Positions 1 to 8,366 of a DNA stretch of 21,878 bases are shown piece after piece (position 1 is the first letter of the stretch; every line of letters starts with the position of its first letter). The DNA comes from an uncultured bacterium (GTDB lineage Bacteria > Bacteroidota > Bacteroidia > Bacteroidales > CAIWKO01). A program made the position numbers and the translations under genes. The notes under the pieces are model-generated. The model was not told the origin of the DNA. It saw nothing but the letters and a program-made list of their open reading frames with translations, and ran no database searches. The stretch spans positions 1 to 21,878 of the forward strand of contig CAIWVT010000261.1 in NCBI GenBank assembly GCA_903916135.1, read 5' to 3'.

Positions 1-551
1 CTACTGTACATCTTGGTTATGGTGCTGACTTTCATTATTTCTTTATACAAAATATGGGAATAGGCACAGGAGTAAATCTTGCCTATACGGGTGGAAAGTT
101 GCAATATCATACCGTATATAAAATAGATAATGTTGTTGACACAGGAATTTTAACGAGAAAATTAAAATTACAGTATTTAGAAGTACCTTTAGTACTCATC
201 GGCACGACCGGCGATCTGTTAGGTAAGTTTTCTATTTATGGAAAATTTGGCTTAGGAACTTCCTTTAAACTCAAAGCACGAGGCGATGATAGTTTCATCA
301 AAACAAACGCAACGGACCCTAAGGAAATTAAAAACGTCAATATCAGCAAACAAATCAGTTTTTTTCGCGAATCTTTGATCATAGGAATCGGCGGTACTTA
401 TAAGGTGGCAAAAATCATTTCTGTAAATGCATGTTTAACCTATAACAAAGGATTCACGGATATTCTGACAGGCACAAATGATGCAGTACCAAGCATTAAA
501 GAGAAAGGTAAAGTAAATTATTTCGAGCTTTCTGTCGGCATTTTATTTTAA
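1..551 (+). CDS. Outer-membrane beta-barrel protein, PorT-like (5' partial)
   Basis: The reading frame is open from the first bases of the window, so the gene begins upstream; the ATG at position 54 is probably internal. The visible part (about 182 residues) alternates short hydrophobic and polar stretches. Examples are HLGYGADFHYFF, GIGTGVNLAYTGGKLQY, YLEVPLVLIG, FSIYGKFGLG and the end YFELSVGILF. It closes with a phenylalanine, as is usual for outer-membrane barrels recognised by the Bam machinery. The YLEVPLVL strand followed by a YGKFGLG strand resembles the Bacteroidota OMP_b-brl_2/PorT family of small barrels. The substrate or function is not visible. The stop lies 10 bases before the nadE start, so the two are probably co-transcribed. 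The family call is from pattern recognition and the N-terminus and signal peptide cannot be seen. Confidence 0.7.
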   Translation, partial: TVHLGYGADFHYFFIQNMGIGTGVNLAYTGGKLQYHTVYKIDNVVDTGILTRKLKLQYLEVPLVLIGTTGDLLGKFSIYGKFGLGTSFKLKARGDDSFIKTNATDPKEIKNVNISKQISFFRESLIIGIGGTYKVAKIISVNACLTYNKGFTDILTGTNDAVPSIKEKGKVNYFELSVGILF

Positions 552-561
552 TGAATTGGTG

Positions 562-2190
562 ATGAAAATTGCGCTTGCACAACTAAACTTCCACATTGGC
601 AACTTCGAGTTGAATCGCGATAAAATCATCGCTGCAATTCATCAAGCGAAAGAGGAAGGGTCTGATTTGATTGTTTTTCCTGAATTGGCAGTGTGTGGTT
701 ATCCTCCTCGTGATTTTCTCGAATTTTCAGATTTTATTGAGCGTTGCAAAAAATCAATAGCTGAAATATGTGCCGTTACAAAGGAAATTGCTGTGATTGT
801 CGGTGCTCCTTACGAAAATACGAATGCTGCGGGTAAGAATCTTTTTAATGCTGCCTATTTCATTGAAAATGGTCAGGTAACTTTTGTTCAGCATAAATCA
901 CTTTTGCCCAACTACGATATTTTTGATGAGTATAGATACTTTGAGCCAAATCGCAACTTTGGCATCGTTATATATAAAGGTAAAAAAATTGCCATAACAA
1001 TATGCGAAGATTTGTGGAACATCAGCCCCGACCCAATGTATGTTACAAAACCCATGGATGAATTATCGAAGTTCCATCCCGATTTGCTCTTCAATATTGC
1101 TGCATCACCTTTTAATTATCTGCAGCATCAGGAACGGAAAAATGTTCTGCAAACCAATGCCGTCAATTATAATTTGCCCATAGTATATGTAAATCATGTG
1201 GGTGCACAAACCGAATTGATTTTTGATGGCGGCTCTATGGTACTTGACAATCAAGGAAACACCCTGCTTGAATTCCCTTTCTTTGAAGAAGCTATTGGAT
1301 ATTTTGATACTGAAAATCCTAAATCCAAAACTGAAGACATTGAGATTCCGAAGACCGAATTGATATATCATGCTTTGGTGCTTGGTGTGAAAGATTATTT
1401 CAAAAAGATGGGGTTCACAAAAGCTATCATCGGACTTTCGGGAGGTATAGATTCGGCACTGACCATGGTGATTGCTGCAGAAGCGCTCGGTCATGATAAT
1501 GTCTTGGCGGTTTTGATGCCTTCGCAGTTCTCCTCCGACCATTCGGTGACAGATGCCTTGCAGTTGGTAGAGAATTTCAATTGTCCTCATACTATTATTC
1601 CTATTGAGCCCATGTTCCAATCGTTCAGTGCTGCGCTACACCCTTTATTTCAACTTGAGAAGTTCAATATCACTGAAGAAAACATACAGGCACGGATACG
1701 TGCTGTGTTGTTGATGGCAGTTTCGAATAAGTTCGGACACATTTTATTGAATACATCAAACAAAAGTGAAGCGGCTGTCGGTTACGGCACTTTGTATGGC
1801 GATATGTGTGGTGGTTTGTCGGTGATAGGAGATGTGTATAAAACTCAGGTGTATGAACTTGCTCGTTATGTGAATGTCGAGCAGGAAATTATTCCCATGA
1901 ACACCATGATCAAACCTCCTTCGGCAGAATTGCGACCCAACCAAAAAGATTCCGATTCCTTACCCGACTATGAAATTCTGGATAAGATACTCTATAACTA
2001 TATCGAACAACGCCTTGGTCCCAACGAGTTGATTGCTTTGGGATATGATACCGCTATGGTGCAGCGTATTCTGAAATTAGTGAACACAAGCGAATATAAA
2101 CGTTATCAAACGCCACCTATATTGCGCGTTTCACCCAAAGCCTTTGGGATGGGAAGGAGAATGCCTATAGTGGGAAAATATTTGTCGTAA
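562..2190 (+). CDS. nadE: Glutamine-dependent NAD+ synthetase
   Basis: Catalyses the last step of NAD+ synthesis: deamido-NAD+ + ATP + glutamine gives NAD+. I place the start at ATG 562 (542 aa); the in-frame TTG 556 and GTG 559 add only two residues. The N-terminal half is a CN-hydrolase/glutaminase domain with the Glu-Lys-Cys triad visible: Glu41 in FPELAVCGYPPRD, Lys112 in HKSLLPNYDIFDE and Cys148 in ITICEDLWN. It releases ammonia to the C-terminal synthetase domain. That domain has the PP-loop GLSGGIDSA (about 291-299), then SNKSEAAVGYGTLYGD and GGLSVIGDVYKT, which are typical of NadE. The length matches the fused bacterial form. The ATG follows the upstream barrel gene by 10 bases, suggesting an operon. 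There is no truncation or missing key residue. Confidence 0.97.
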   Translation: MKIALAQLNFHIGNFELNRDKIIAAIHQAKEEGSDLIVFPELAVCGYPPRDFLEFSDFIERCKKSIAEICAVTKEIAVIVGAPYENTNAAGKNLFNAAYFIENGQVTFVQHKSLLPNYDIFDEYRYFEPNRNFGIVIYKGKKIAITICEDLWNISPDPMYVTKPMDELSKFHPDLLFNIAASPFNYLQHQERKNVLQTNAVNYNLPIVYVNHVGAQTELIFDGGSMVLDNQGNTLLEFPFFEEAIGYFDTENPKSKTEDIEIPKTELIYHALVLGVKDYFKKMGFTKAIIGLSGGIDSALTMVIAAEALGHDNVLAVLMPSQFSSDHSVTDALQLVENFNCPHTIIPIEPMFQSFSAALHPLFQLEKFNITEENIQARIRAVLLMAVSNKFGHILLNTSNKSEAAVGYGTLYGDMCGGLSVIGDVYKTQVYELARYVNVEQEIIPMNTMIKPPSAELRPNQKDSDSLPDYEILDKILYNYIEQRLGPNELIALGYDTAMVQRILKLVNTSEYKRYQTPPILRVSPKAFGMGRRMPIVGKYLS

Positions 2191-2502
2191 GGTGTAAACT
2201 GACCACAAAAAATGTTGTTTGCTATCATTATAAACATCAAAAAAAATATTTTAATGATAACAGAATATTTTAACAATCTGAAAAATTCAGAAGGATTCAA
2301 GTAATACTATTACTTGCTCTATTTTAATCCAGACCAAATCGGTATTATGCCATATCGGTATAAAATAGACTTCAACACCATCATTTTTGTTAGATAAAAA
2401 CGATGGTAGAAATCCCAAATAACAAGTATGTTTAAAAATACTTGCAAAAAAATGCTGTTTATATTTAATTTTTGCGTTAATTTGCGTTTTAATCTATTTA
2501 TC
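2191..2502. other. Intergenic region, nadE-pyrG
   Basis: About 310 bases without a convincing gene. It is strongly AT-rich. It contains an inverted pair TATCATTA/TAATGATA (about 2223-2260) separated by a long loop, and a dispersed-repeat-like segment at 2321-2395. Short open frames here, including an upstream extension of the pyrG frame to 2428, have no coding character. The pyrG promoter probably lies at about 2455-2490, but I see only near-matches to TAnnTTTG. Confidence 0.5.
2321..2395 (-). repeat. Dispersed repeat segment related to 20640-20775
   Basis: The minus strand reads YRYGIIPIWSGLK here. At about 20645-20690 the minus strand reads SIGIIPIEFGLKHS. The underlying DNA is similar too: TCCAGACCAAATCGGTATTA here against TCCAAACTCAATTGGTATAA there. 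Both sites continue with ATCGGTAT-type sequence and TTAGATAAA. The segment has no start codon or gene context, so I read it as a dispersed non-coding element. Confidence 0.45.
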
Positions 2503-4119
2503 ATGTCGCAGACAAAATATATTTTCGTGACGGGCGGAGTTACCTCATCTTTAGGTAAGGGAATTATCTCAGCTTCATTGGCTAAACTGCTGCAAGCACG
2601 CGGCTTTGCTGTTACTATTCAAAAATTTGACCCTTATATCAATATTGATCCGGGAACTCTTAACCCTTATGAGCACGGTGAATGTTATGTTACAAACGAT
2701 GGTGCGGAAACAGACTTGGATTTGGGACACTACGAACGTTTTTTGAATGTTCCAACTTCACAAGCTAATAATGTCACAACCGGAAGAATTTATCAAGCTG
2801 TTATAGAAAAAGAACGTAGAGGTGATTATTTGGGTGATACGGTTCAAGTTATTCCGCATATTACTGACGAAATAAAATATCGTATTAAATTGTTAGCTAA
2901 TGAAGGAAAGTTCGATTATTTGATTACGGAAATTGGTGGCACGGTTGGCGATATTGAATCCTTGCCCTATATTGAAGCGATTCGACAGATGCGTTGGGAA
3001 CTTGGCGAGACGAATTGTGTGGTGGTACATTTGACTTTGGTGCCCTATCTTGCAGCAGCAGGTGAATTGAAAACTAAGCCAACCCAACATTCTGTAAAGA
3101 ACATGCTCGAATTAGGAGTGCAACCTGATATCCTTGTTTGTCGCACAGAAAGACCATTAAATGAGGGCTTGAAGAATAAGATTGCCTTGTTCTGCAATGT
3201 TTCGCCTCGTTCTGTGATTGAATCTATTGACACCGATACTATTTATAATGTTCCTTTGCTGATGCAACAGGAAATGCTTGACGTTGTGGTTTTAGAAAAG
3301 ACCATGTTGCCTATTAATGGTGAACCTGATTTGACTCATTGGGAGAATTTCTTGTATAATTTAAAGAACCCTATCAGCGAAGTGAATATTGGTTTGGTGG
3401 GAAAATATGTGGAACTGAAGGATGCCTATAAATCTATTGTAGAATCTTTTGTTCATGCAGGCTCAGATTTACAATGCAAAGTGAATTTGAAAATGATACA
3501 TTCGGAATATATCACAAAAGAAAATGTAGAGGAGAAACTGCAAGGGCTAAGCGGTATAATCGTGGCACCAGGCTTTGGAGAAAGAGGCATAGAAGGTAAG
3601 ATTTTATCCATTCGTTACGTGAGAGAAAACAGAATACCGTTTCTTGGAATTTGTTTGGGCATGCAATGTGCCGTCATTGAGTTTGCAAGAAATGTATTGG
3701 GATTGGAAGATGCACATTCTACAGAGATGAACCCGCGAACCAAACATCCTGTTATTGATATTATGGAAGCCCAGAAGAAAATATCGTGCAAAGGTGGAAC
3801 CATGCGTCTTGGTGCCTTTCCGTGTAAAATAGTGGACAGAACCAAAGTTTCGACGATTTATGCATCTCAAGATATTATGGAACGTCATCGTCATCGTTAT
3901 GAATTCAACAATAAATATCTTTCAGACTTTGAAAAAGAAGGTATGATTGCTGCCGGTATTAATCCTAAAGATAACCTTGTGGAAATTATTGAAAATATCA
4001 ATCATCCGTGGTTTGTGGGAGTGCAGTTTCATCCTGAGTATAGTAGTACGGTTCATAGTCCTCATCCTTTGTTCAAAGCTTTTGTGAATGCGGCACTTGA
4101 GTTTAAAGGTAAAAGGTAA
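2503..4119 (+). CDS. pyrG: CTP synthase
   Basis: Converts UTP to CTP using ATP and glutamine, the final step of pyrimidine nucleotide synthesis. Starting at ATG 2503 gives 538 residues, the usual family length. An upstream in-frame ATG at 2428 would add a 25-residue extension not expected in this family. The N-terminal synthetase (amidoligase) domain starts MSQTKYIFVTGGVTSSLGKG with the P-loop at 11-20, followed by KFDPYINIDPGTLNP and DGAETDLDLGHYERF. The C-terminal class-I glutaminase domain has its nucleophile Cys384 in FLGICLGMQ and the His510/Glu512 pair in VQFHPEYSS. All key residues are present. The last codons run into a heptamer repeat that fills the spacer to murB. Confidence 0.98.
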   Translation: MSQTKYIFVTGGVTSSLGKGIISASLAKLLQARGFAVTIQKFDPYINIDPGTLNPYEHGECYVTNDGAETDLDLGHYERFLNVPTSQANNVTTGRIYQAVIEKERRGDYLGDTVQVIPHITDEIKYRIKLLANEGKFDYLITEIGGTVGDIESLPYIEAIRQMRWELGETNCVVVHLTLVPYLAAAGELKTKPTQHSVKNMLELGVQPDILVCRTERPLNEGLKNKIALFCNVSPRSVIESIDTDTIYNVPLLMQQEMLDVVVLEKTMLPINGEPDLTHWENFLYNLKNPISEVNIGLVGKYVELKDAYKSIVESFVHAGSDLQCKVNLKMIHSEYITKENVEEKLQGLSGIIVAPGFGERGIEGKILSIRYVRENRIPFLGICLGMQCAVIEFARNVLGLEDAHSTEMNPRTKHPVIDIMEAQKKISCKGGTMRLGAFPCKIVDRTKVSTIYASQDIMERHRHRYEFNNKYLSDFEKEGMIAAGINPKDNLVEIIENINHPWFVGVQFHPEYSSTVHSPHPLFKAFVNAALEFKGKR

Positions 4120-4149
4120 AAGGGAAAAGGGAAAAGGGAAAAGGGAAAA
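4108..4149 (+). repeat. Heptamer tandem repeat (GGGAAAA)
   Basis: Six consecutive 7-bp units: two of GGTAAAA then four of GGGAAAA. The first two units overlap the end of pyrG and supply its final codons and stop. The rest sit in the spacer before murB. Perfect repetition of short units suggests slippage; copy number may vary between strains. Confidence 0.9.
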
Positions 4150-4190
4150 GTTCTAAATCATTAATCACAATTTTCTATTCAGTGAAAAAA

Positions 4191-5207
4191 ATGCAGTTCG
4201 AAGATAATGTAGAATTAAAAATGTTGAATACCTTTGGTGTTAATGCTAAAGCGCGTTTTTATTCCGAGTTACATGCTAAGGATGATTTAAAGCAGATTGC
4301 CACAATTATTGATGACAATCCCAAGCCTTTATTGTTTTTAGGTGGTGGAAGTAACGTCTTGTTTACTCAAGATTTTGATGGATATGTTGTACAAGTTGTT
4401 TCCAAAGGCATCAGGATAGTTTCTGAATCTGAGAATGAATGTTTCGTGGAAGCTACAGCAGGGGAGGTGTGGGATGATTTGGTTCGATTTTGTATTCATC
4501 ATAATTTATATGGATTGGAAAACCTTTCGGGCATACCAGGAACAGTTGGAAGTTCGCCAATACAAAATATCGGAGCGTATGGCGTTGAAGTCAAAGAGTG
4601 TATTCATCAGGTTAATGCTGTTCGATTAGATGATTTCGAGGAGTTGCAGTTGATGAATAAAGATTGTTTGTTTGGCTATCGCGACAGCATTTTTAAAGGA
4701 GCATTGAAGGGTAAGATTTTTATTGATTCGGTGGTTTTTTGTCTTTCAAAGATTGCGCATTTTACATTGAATTATGGCTGCATTGCTGATGAAATAAAAC
4801 GCATTTCGCCCAATATAACTGATTTGAAAGCTGTGAGCAACGCTATAGTAAATATCAGGAATAGTAAAATCCCTGACCCTAAATTGATAGGTTCGGCTGG
4901 AAGTTTTTTTAAAAATCCTATGGTGGATAGTCATAAACTTAATCAATTGATTTCCGAATTTCCGAATTTAATCTATTATAAAATCACAGAACAATCGTTC
5001 AAATTGGCTGCTGCATGGTTGATAGAACAGTGTGGTTGGAAAGGCTTTCGTAAAGGGAATTTCGGTGTGAACCAGCTTCAGCCATTGATTTTGGTGAATT
5101 ATGGTGATGCCTCCGGGCAGGATATTTTGCATTTATCTCATCAGATGCAACAAAGTGTTTTTACTAAATTTGGTATAGAATTACATCCAGAAGTAAATAT
5201 TCTTTAA
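4191..5207 (+). CDS. murB: UDP-N-acetylenolpyruvoylglucosamine reductase
   Basis: FAD- and NADPH-dependent enzyme that reduces UDP-GlcNAc-enolpyruvate to UDP-MurNAc in peptidoglycan synthesis. The ATG at 4191 gives 338 aa; a GTG at 4182 would add three residues. The FAD-binding half shows GGGSNVL (about 54-60) and the signature IPGTVGSSPIQNIGAYG (about 115-131). The catalytic half shows Arg164 in GYRDS, the proton-donor Ser238 in AGSFFKNP, and the C-terminal Glu334 in LHPEVNIL. The insert and length fit the type I (E. coli-like) enzyme. It lies 71 bases after pyrG on the same strand. No key residue is missing. Confidence 0.96.
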   Translation: MQFEDNVELKMLNTFGVNAKARFYSELHAKDDLKQIATIIDDNPKPLLFLGGGSNVLFTQDFDGYVVQVVSKGIRIVSESENECFVEATAGEVWDDLVRFCIHHNLYGLENLSGIPGTVGSSPIQNIGAYGVEVKECIHQVNAVRLDDFEELQLMNKDCLFGYRDSIFKGALKGKIFIDSVVFCLSKIAHFTLNYGCIADEIKRISPNITDLKAVSNAIVNIRNSKIPDPKLIGSAGSFFKNPMVDSHKLNQLISEFPNLIYYKITEQSFKLAAAWLIEQCGWKGFRKGNFGVNQLQPLILVNYGDASGQDILHLSHQMQQSVFTKFGIELHPEVNIL

Positions 5208-5235
5208 TATTTTAATTTCTAATTACTAAAATTAG

Positions 5236-5243
5236 TATTTTTG
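5236..5243 (+). promoter_or_regulatory. Bacteroidota -7 promoter element for the antiporter gene
   Basis: TATTTTTG is a perfect match to the Bacteroidota -7 consensus TAnnTTTG. It lies 13 bases before the TTG start at 5257, implying a very short leader. A clear -33 TTTG is not seen; the upstream DNA is T-rich. Confidence 0.45.
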
Positions 5244-5256
5244 CAGAAAAAATACC

Positions 5257-7389
5257 TTGAGGTTTTTAGAGAATTTCCAACTTCCGATTACAGATCCCGT
5301 TCTGGTTTTTCTGTTGATATTCTTTGTCATTTTTTTAGCACCAAGAATTCTTAAACGTATCCGTATTCCAGGCATTGTAGGGTTTATCCTTGCCGGAGTT
5401 ATGTTAGGTCCTCATGGTTTGTGTATCATTTCGCCTGTCAATGGCATCAACATGTTTTCCACTTTTGGTTTGTTATATATCATGTTTTTGGTGGGACTCG
5501 ATATTGATTTGGTTGATTTCAAGAAAAACCGCTCCCGTAGCATTGTTTTCGGTGCGTTAACTTTTTTGATTCCGATTACTTTAGGTTTTTTGGTTACGTT
5601 TTATATCATCAAACTAAATTTCTTAGCTTCTTTGTTGTTGTCGAGCATGTTTTCGACTCACACACTTGTTTCTTATCCTATCGCCTCGAAGCTTGGCATA
5701 ACCAAAAATCGCGTCATCAATACCGTAATCGGGGGGACTATCATCACCGATACTGCCGTGCTGTTGCTGCTTGCCATCATTGTACGTCTTTTTAAGGGCG
5801 ACATGGATGGCATGTTTTGGGTGGGAATGCTTTCCATGTTGGCAGCTTATGTAGCCGTGATGCTTTGGGCGGTTCCTGCCATGAGTCGTTGGTTTTTCAA
5901 GAATTTGGAAGGCGACGGCAGTGCGCAATATCTTTATGTTATCACCATCGTTTTTGCCTCTGCTTTTCTGTCGGAGGTTGCTGGCATTGAACCTATGATA
6001 GGTGCTTTTTTGGCAGGTTTGGCACTCAACAAATTGATTCCTACTTCATCGGTACTGATGAACCGCACTGTTTTTATCGGCAACACTATTTTTATACCAT
6101 TCTTTTTGATTGGCGTAGGGATGATTGTCAATCTGAATGTGCTGCTCAATGGTTATAACGCCCTAATCATTGCAGGCTTATTGGTGGTTACTGCCGAATT
6201 CACTAAGTATTTGGCTGCCTTCATCACGCAAAAAATTTATAAATTCACCGTAGTGGAACGCAATGTGATGTTTGGTTTGAGCAGTTCTCATGCCGCGGCA
6301 ACTATCGCTCTTATTTTGGTGGGATATAATCTCGGGATACTAAATATTGACGTGCTCAATGGCACCATCATCGTGATATTGGTGAGTTGTTTGGTGAGTT
6401 CGTTTGTAACGGAGAATGCCGGCAGAAAACTTGCTGTGAGCGAAAGCCTAAACGCACCCAAAGAGAAAGATTCCCTACAACGGATTTTGGTGCCTGTGGC
6501 GAATCCTGCCACCATGGAGCAACTGATGACTTTTGCCTTGCTGATTAAAGAAAAAGGATCCAAAGAACCTATCTTTCCCTTGAATGTGGTGATGGGCAGC
6601 GTGGATAGCGATGAAGCGCGCGACGAAATTCTTCTGAAGAACCAGATGATAGAGCGCGTTGCCAACCAAACTGTAACCGACAACCAGTCCATTCAGTTGG
6701 AAACGCGCATTGACCTCAATGTGGCTAACGGCATCAATCGCGCCATCAAAGAGCTGATGATTACCAAGGTGGTGATGGGATGGAACGGACAAACCACTAC
6801 CGTGCAAAGCATTTTTGGTGGCATCATGGAGAACATTCTTCCGAAAAATCATCAAATGATGTTTGTGGTAAAATTGTTGAATCCCTTTGGCTACTACAAA
6901 CGCCTTGCCGTGATAGTCCCCGACAATGCTCAAGCCGAGCGCGGATTCGAAAAATGGATACATCAAATTGAGCAGATTTCGAAAGAACTAAGTGCGAAAG
7001 TGCTGCTGTTTGCCAGTGCGCCTACCTTAGCGGCGGTGAAAGAGAAATTCGATACATCCAAAGCGGCTTCTGTAAATTTTGTGGTGTTCGATGGTTTTAA
7101 CAATCTGCTTTCGTTGAACGACCATCTGTCGCACACCGATTTGTTGTTATGGATTAGTGCTCGCGAGGGTACTGCCTCTGCGCAAAACTATTTGGAAGGA
7201 TTGCCAAGAATGTTGTCCAAAAATTTTGAGAAAAGCAGTTTTGTGATCATCTATCCCGAGCAGCATATTGTTCATCATCAAAATATGGCGTTGCGCATTG
7301 ACGGATTGACAAAATCGCCTATCAAAGAAAACATCGAACGCATTGCCAAAATCAGCAAGAATGTGAAGAAGGTTATCAAAGGGAAATGA
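5257..7389 (+). CDS. Cation/proton antiporter (CPA2 family) with C-terminal USP-like region
   Basis: Inner-membrane monovalent cation:proton exchanger, likely for pH or ion homeostasis. It is 710 residues. About the first 390 form a Na_H_Exchanger domain of roughly a dozen hydrophobic segments. It begins LVFLLIFFVIFLAPRILKRI and then GIVGFILAGVMLGPHG, typical of KefB/NapA-like CPA2 transporters. The hydrophilic C-terminal half (from about 405) has two stretches resembling universal-stress-protein folds: QRILVPVANPATMEQLM, and YKRLAVIVPDN in the last third. This suggests cytosolic regulation. The start is TTG: an in-frame stop at 5233 precludes a longer frame, and the next ATG (residue 49) would remove the first membrane segment. 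It is transcribed from its own promoter after murB. The transported ion cannot be told from sequence. Confidence 0.87.
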   Translation: MRFLENFQLPITDPVLVFLLIFFVIFLAPRILKRIRIPGIVGFILAGVMLGPHGLCIISPVNGINMFSTFGLLYIMFLVGLDIDLVDFKKNRSRSIVFGALTFLIPITLGFLVTFYIIKLNFLASLLLSSMFSTHTLVSYPIASKLGITKNRVINTVIGGTIITDTAVLLLLAIIVRLFKGDMDGMFWVGMLSMLAAYVAVMLWAVPAMSRWFFKNLEGDGSAQYLYVITIVFASAFLSEVAGIEPMIGAFLAGLALNKLIPTSSVLMNRTVFIGNTIFIPFFLIGVGMIVNLNVLLNGYNALIIAGLLVVTAEFTKYLAAFITQKIYKFTVVERNVMFGLSSSHAAATIALILVGYNLGILNIDVLNGTIIVILVSCLVSSFVTENAGRKLAVSESLNAPKEKDSLQRILVPVANPATMEQLMTFALLIKEKGSKEPIFPLNVVMGSVDSDEARDEILLKNQMIERVANQTVTDNQSIQLETRIDLNVANGINRAIKELMITKVVMGWNGQTTTVQSIFGGIMENILPKNHQMMFVVKLLNPFGYYKRLAVIVPDNAQAERGFEKWIHQIEQISKELSAKVLLFASAPTLAAVKEKFDTSKAASVNFVVFDGFNNLLSLNDHLSHTDLLLWISAREGTASAQNYLEGLPRMLSKNFEKSSFVIIYPEQHIVHHQNMALRIDGLTKSPIKENIERIAKISKNVKKVIKGK

Positions 7390-7396
7390 TGGGAGG

Positions 7397-7473
7397 GATT
7401 TTAGATTTGTGATTTTTGATTTGAGAATTTAGATTTTTGATTTGAGAATTTAGATTTTTGATTTTTGATTTTC
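7397..7473. repeat. Heptamer/21-bp tandem repeat (GATTTnn)
   Basis: Eleven consecutive 7-bp units follow the antiporter stop: GATTTTA, GATTTGT, then GATTTTT/GATTTGA/GAATTTA twice, then GATTTTT twice and GATTTTC. The triplet of units makes a 21-bp higher-order repeat present in two exact copies (7411-7431 and 7432-7452). It fills nearly all of the spacer between the convergent antiporter and HEPN genes. Confidence 0.9.
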
Positions 7474-7484
7474 TCAGGGATGAT

Positions 7485-7907
7485 TTATTTATCAATAATA
7501 TCATTATAATCTATTGTAATGTCCATTTTAGCGACGACAATATCTCTAACACATTTTGCTATCGTAAGCGCATTTCCAATTTTTTCATTTGAAAGAAATA
7601 TCGTTTCGTTTGGATACCTGATTTCAACTGCGTATCCTTGCAATTCCGAAACTGTATCATAAAAAGTATCGAAATCTGCATCAAGTTGTGATATTATATC
7701 AAGCAAATACACCAAATCATGAGTATATTTAAAAGGCGTAGCATGAAAAATCAAATAGGCTTTTAGATATTTTTCAACGGCTTGTTGGCAATGAAAAGTA
7801 ACTGTGTCAAGATATTCGGGTATATGCAAAAATGTAATCTTTGCAGTACCAAGGTCGTGATCGCCTTTAATTAGCCACTGTTTTATTTCTTCAATTCTAT
7901 CTTTCAT
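7485..7907 (-). CDS. HEPN domain protein
   Basis: A 140-residue all-helical protein of the HEPN superfamily (PF05168-like). The diagnostic stretch is FHCQQAVEKYLKAYLI at about 38-53. It is followed by THDLVYLLDII and, near the C-terminus, the GYAVEIRYPNE segment common in HEPN proteins paired with nucleotidyltransferases. It is encoded just downstream of, and overlapping by 11 bases, the minimal nucleotidyltransferase gene, so the two are translationally coupled. Such MNT-HEPN pairs include toxin-antitoxin systems in which HEPN is the RNase and MNT modifies it. Here I find no RX4-6H motif of RNase HEPN toxins, so toxic RNase activity is uncertain. Family confidence is high; biological role is open. 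Confidence 0.88.
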   Translation of the reverse strand: MKDRIEEIKQWLIKGDHDLGTAKITFLHIPEYLDTVTFHCQQAVEKYLKAYLIFHATPFKYTHDLVYLLDIISQLDADFDTFYDTVSELQGYAVEIRYPNETIFLSNEKIGNALTIAKCVRDIVVAKMDITIDYNDIIDK

Positions 7908-8211
7908 ATAAAGTTTTTCCGGTATGCATCACCTCGTAAACAAAACTAAATTCATTATCCTTAGCTTCTTCTATTTCTTTTGGTGTATAAACGATTAAAT
8001 CAATAGGAACCATAGCACCGTAAAGCATTTTTCGAACAAGCATTGCTCGCTGTGGTCTTGGCAAGTCGGTATCTTTTATCACCAACAAATCCAAATCGCT
8101 GTTTTCATCAGCATTGCCAAGTGCATAAGAACCAAATAGAATAATTTTGTCAGGATTATACCCGAAAGCTATTTTGTTGACTATTTCTGATATTTTTTCC
8201 GTAACTATCAT
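7897..8211 (-). CDS. Minimal nucleotidyltransferase (MNT)
   Basis: A 104-residue nucleotidyltransferase of the DNA-polymerase-beta superfamily. The active-site signature is intact: FGSYALGNADENSDLDLLVI provides the GS helix start and the DxD metal-binding pair. PIDLIVYTP supplies the third acidic residue. It is the first gene of a two-gene minus-strand operon with the HEPN gene, which it overlaps by 11 bases. In characterised MNT/HEPN pairs the MNT protein is the antitoxin and transfers AMP to the HEPN partner. That role here is inference from gene order. A -7 promoter match lies 15 bases upstream of its ATG. Confidence 0.9.
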   Translation of the reverse strand: MIVTEKISEIVNKIAFGYNPDKIILFGSYALGNADENSDLDLLVIKDTDLPRPQRAMLVRKMLYGAMVPIDLIVYTPKEIEEAKDNEFSFVYEVMHTGKTLYER

Positions 8212-8225
8212 CTTGATTTTTTTTA

Positions 8226-8233
8226 CAAAGATA
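8226..8233 (-). promoter_or_regulatory. -7 promoter element for the MNT/HEPN operon
   Basis: On the minus strand this reads TATCTTTG, a perfect TAnnTTTG match, 14 bases upstream of the MNT start codon. No TTTG -33 is seen at the expected distance, so support is moderate. Confidence 0.4.
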
Positions 8234-8295
8234 CAAAATCTATTTTAATTTGATTCATTTTGTTTTTACCAAAGAAAAAAATTGGGAAATAAATC

Positions 8296-8323
8296 GTAGG
8301 GACATACCATGGCATGTCCCTAC
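8296..8323. repeat. 28-bp near-perfect palindrome
   Basis: Two 10-bp arms, GTAGGGACAT and ATGTCCCTAC, flank ACCATGGC. Only one base pair of the 28-bp palindrome fails to match. There is no T-run, so it is not a standard terminator. It resembles short dispersed palindromes (REP-like) found between genes. It lies in the 155-base gap between the MNT start and the end of the 317-aa gene. Confidence 0.75.
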
Positions 8324-8366
8324 AACGTCATGTTATATTCCTACAAAATACTGGTATCACCAAAAA

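Noticed and set aside
1105..1620. 171-aa minus-strand ORF inside nadE
   Set aside because: Antisense shadow of a well-supported nadE coding region; no domain or promoter.
2428..2502. 25-residue N-terminal extension of CTP synthase
   Set aside because: The family starts at MSQTKYIFVTGG-type sequence; the extension is AT-rich, low in coding character and overlaps the likely promoter.
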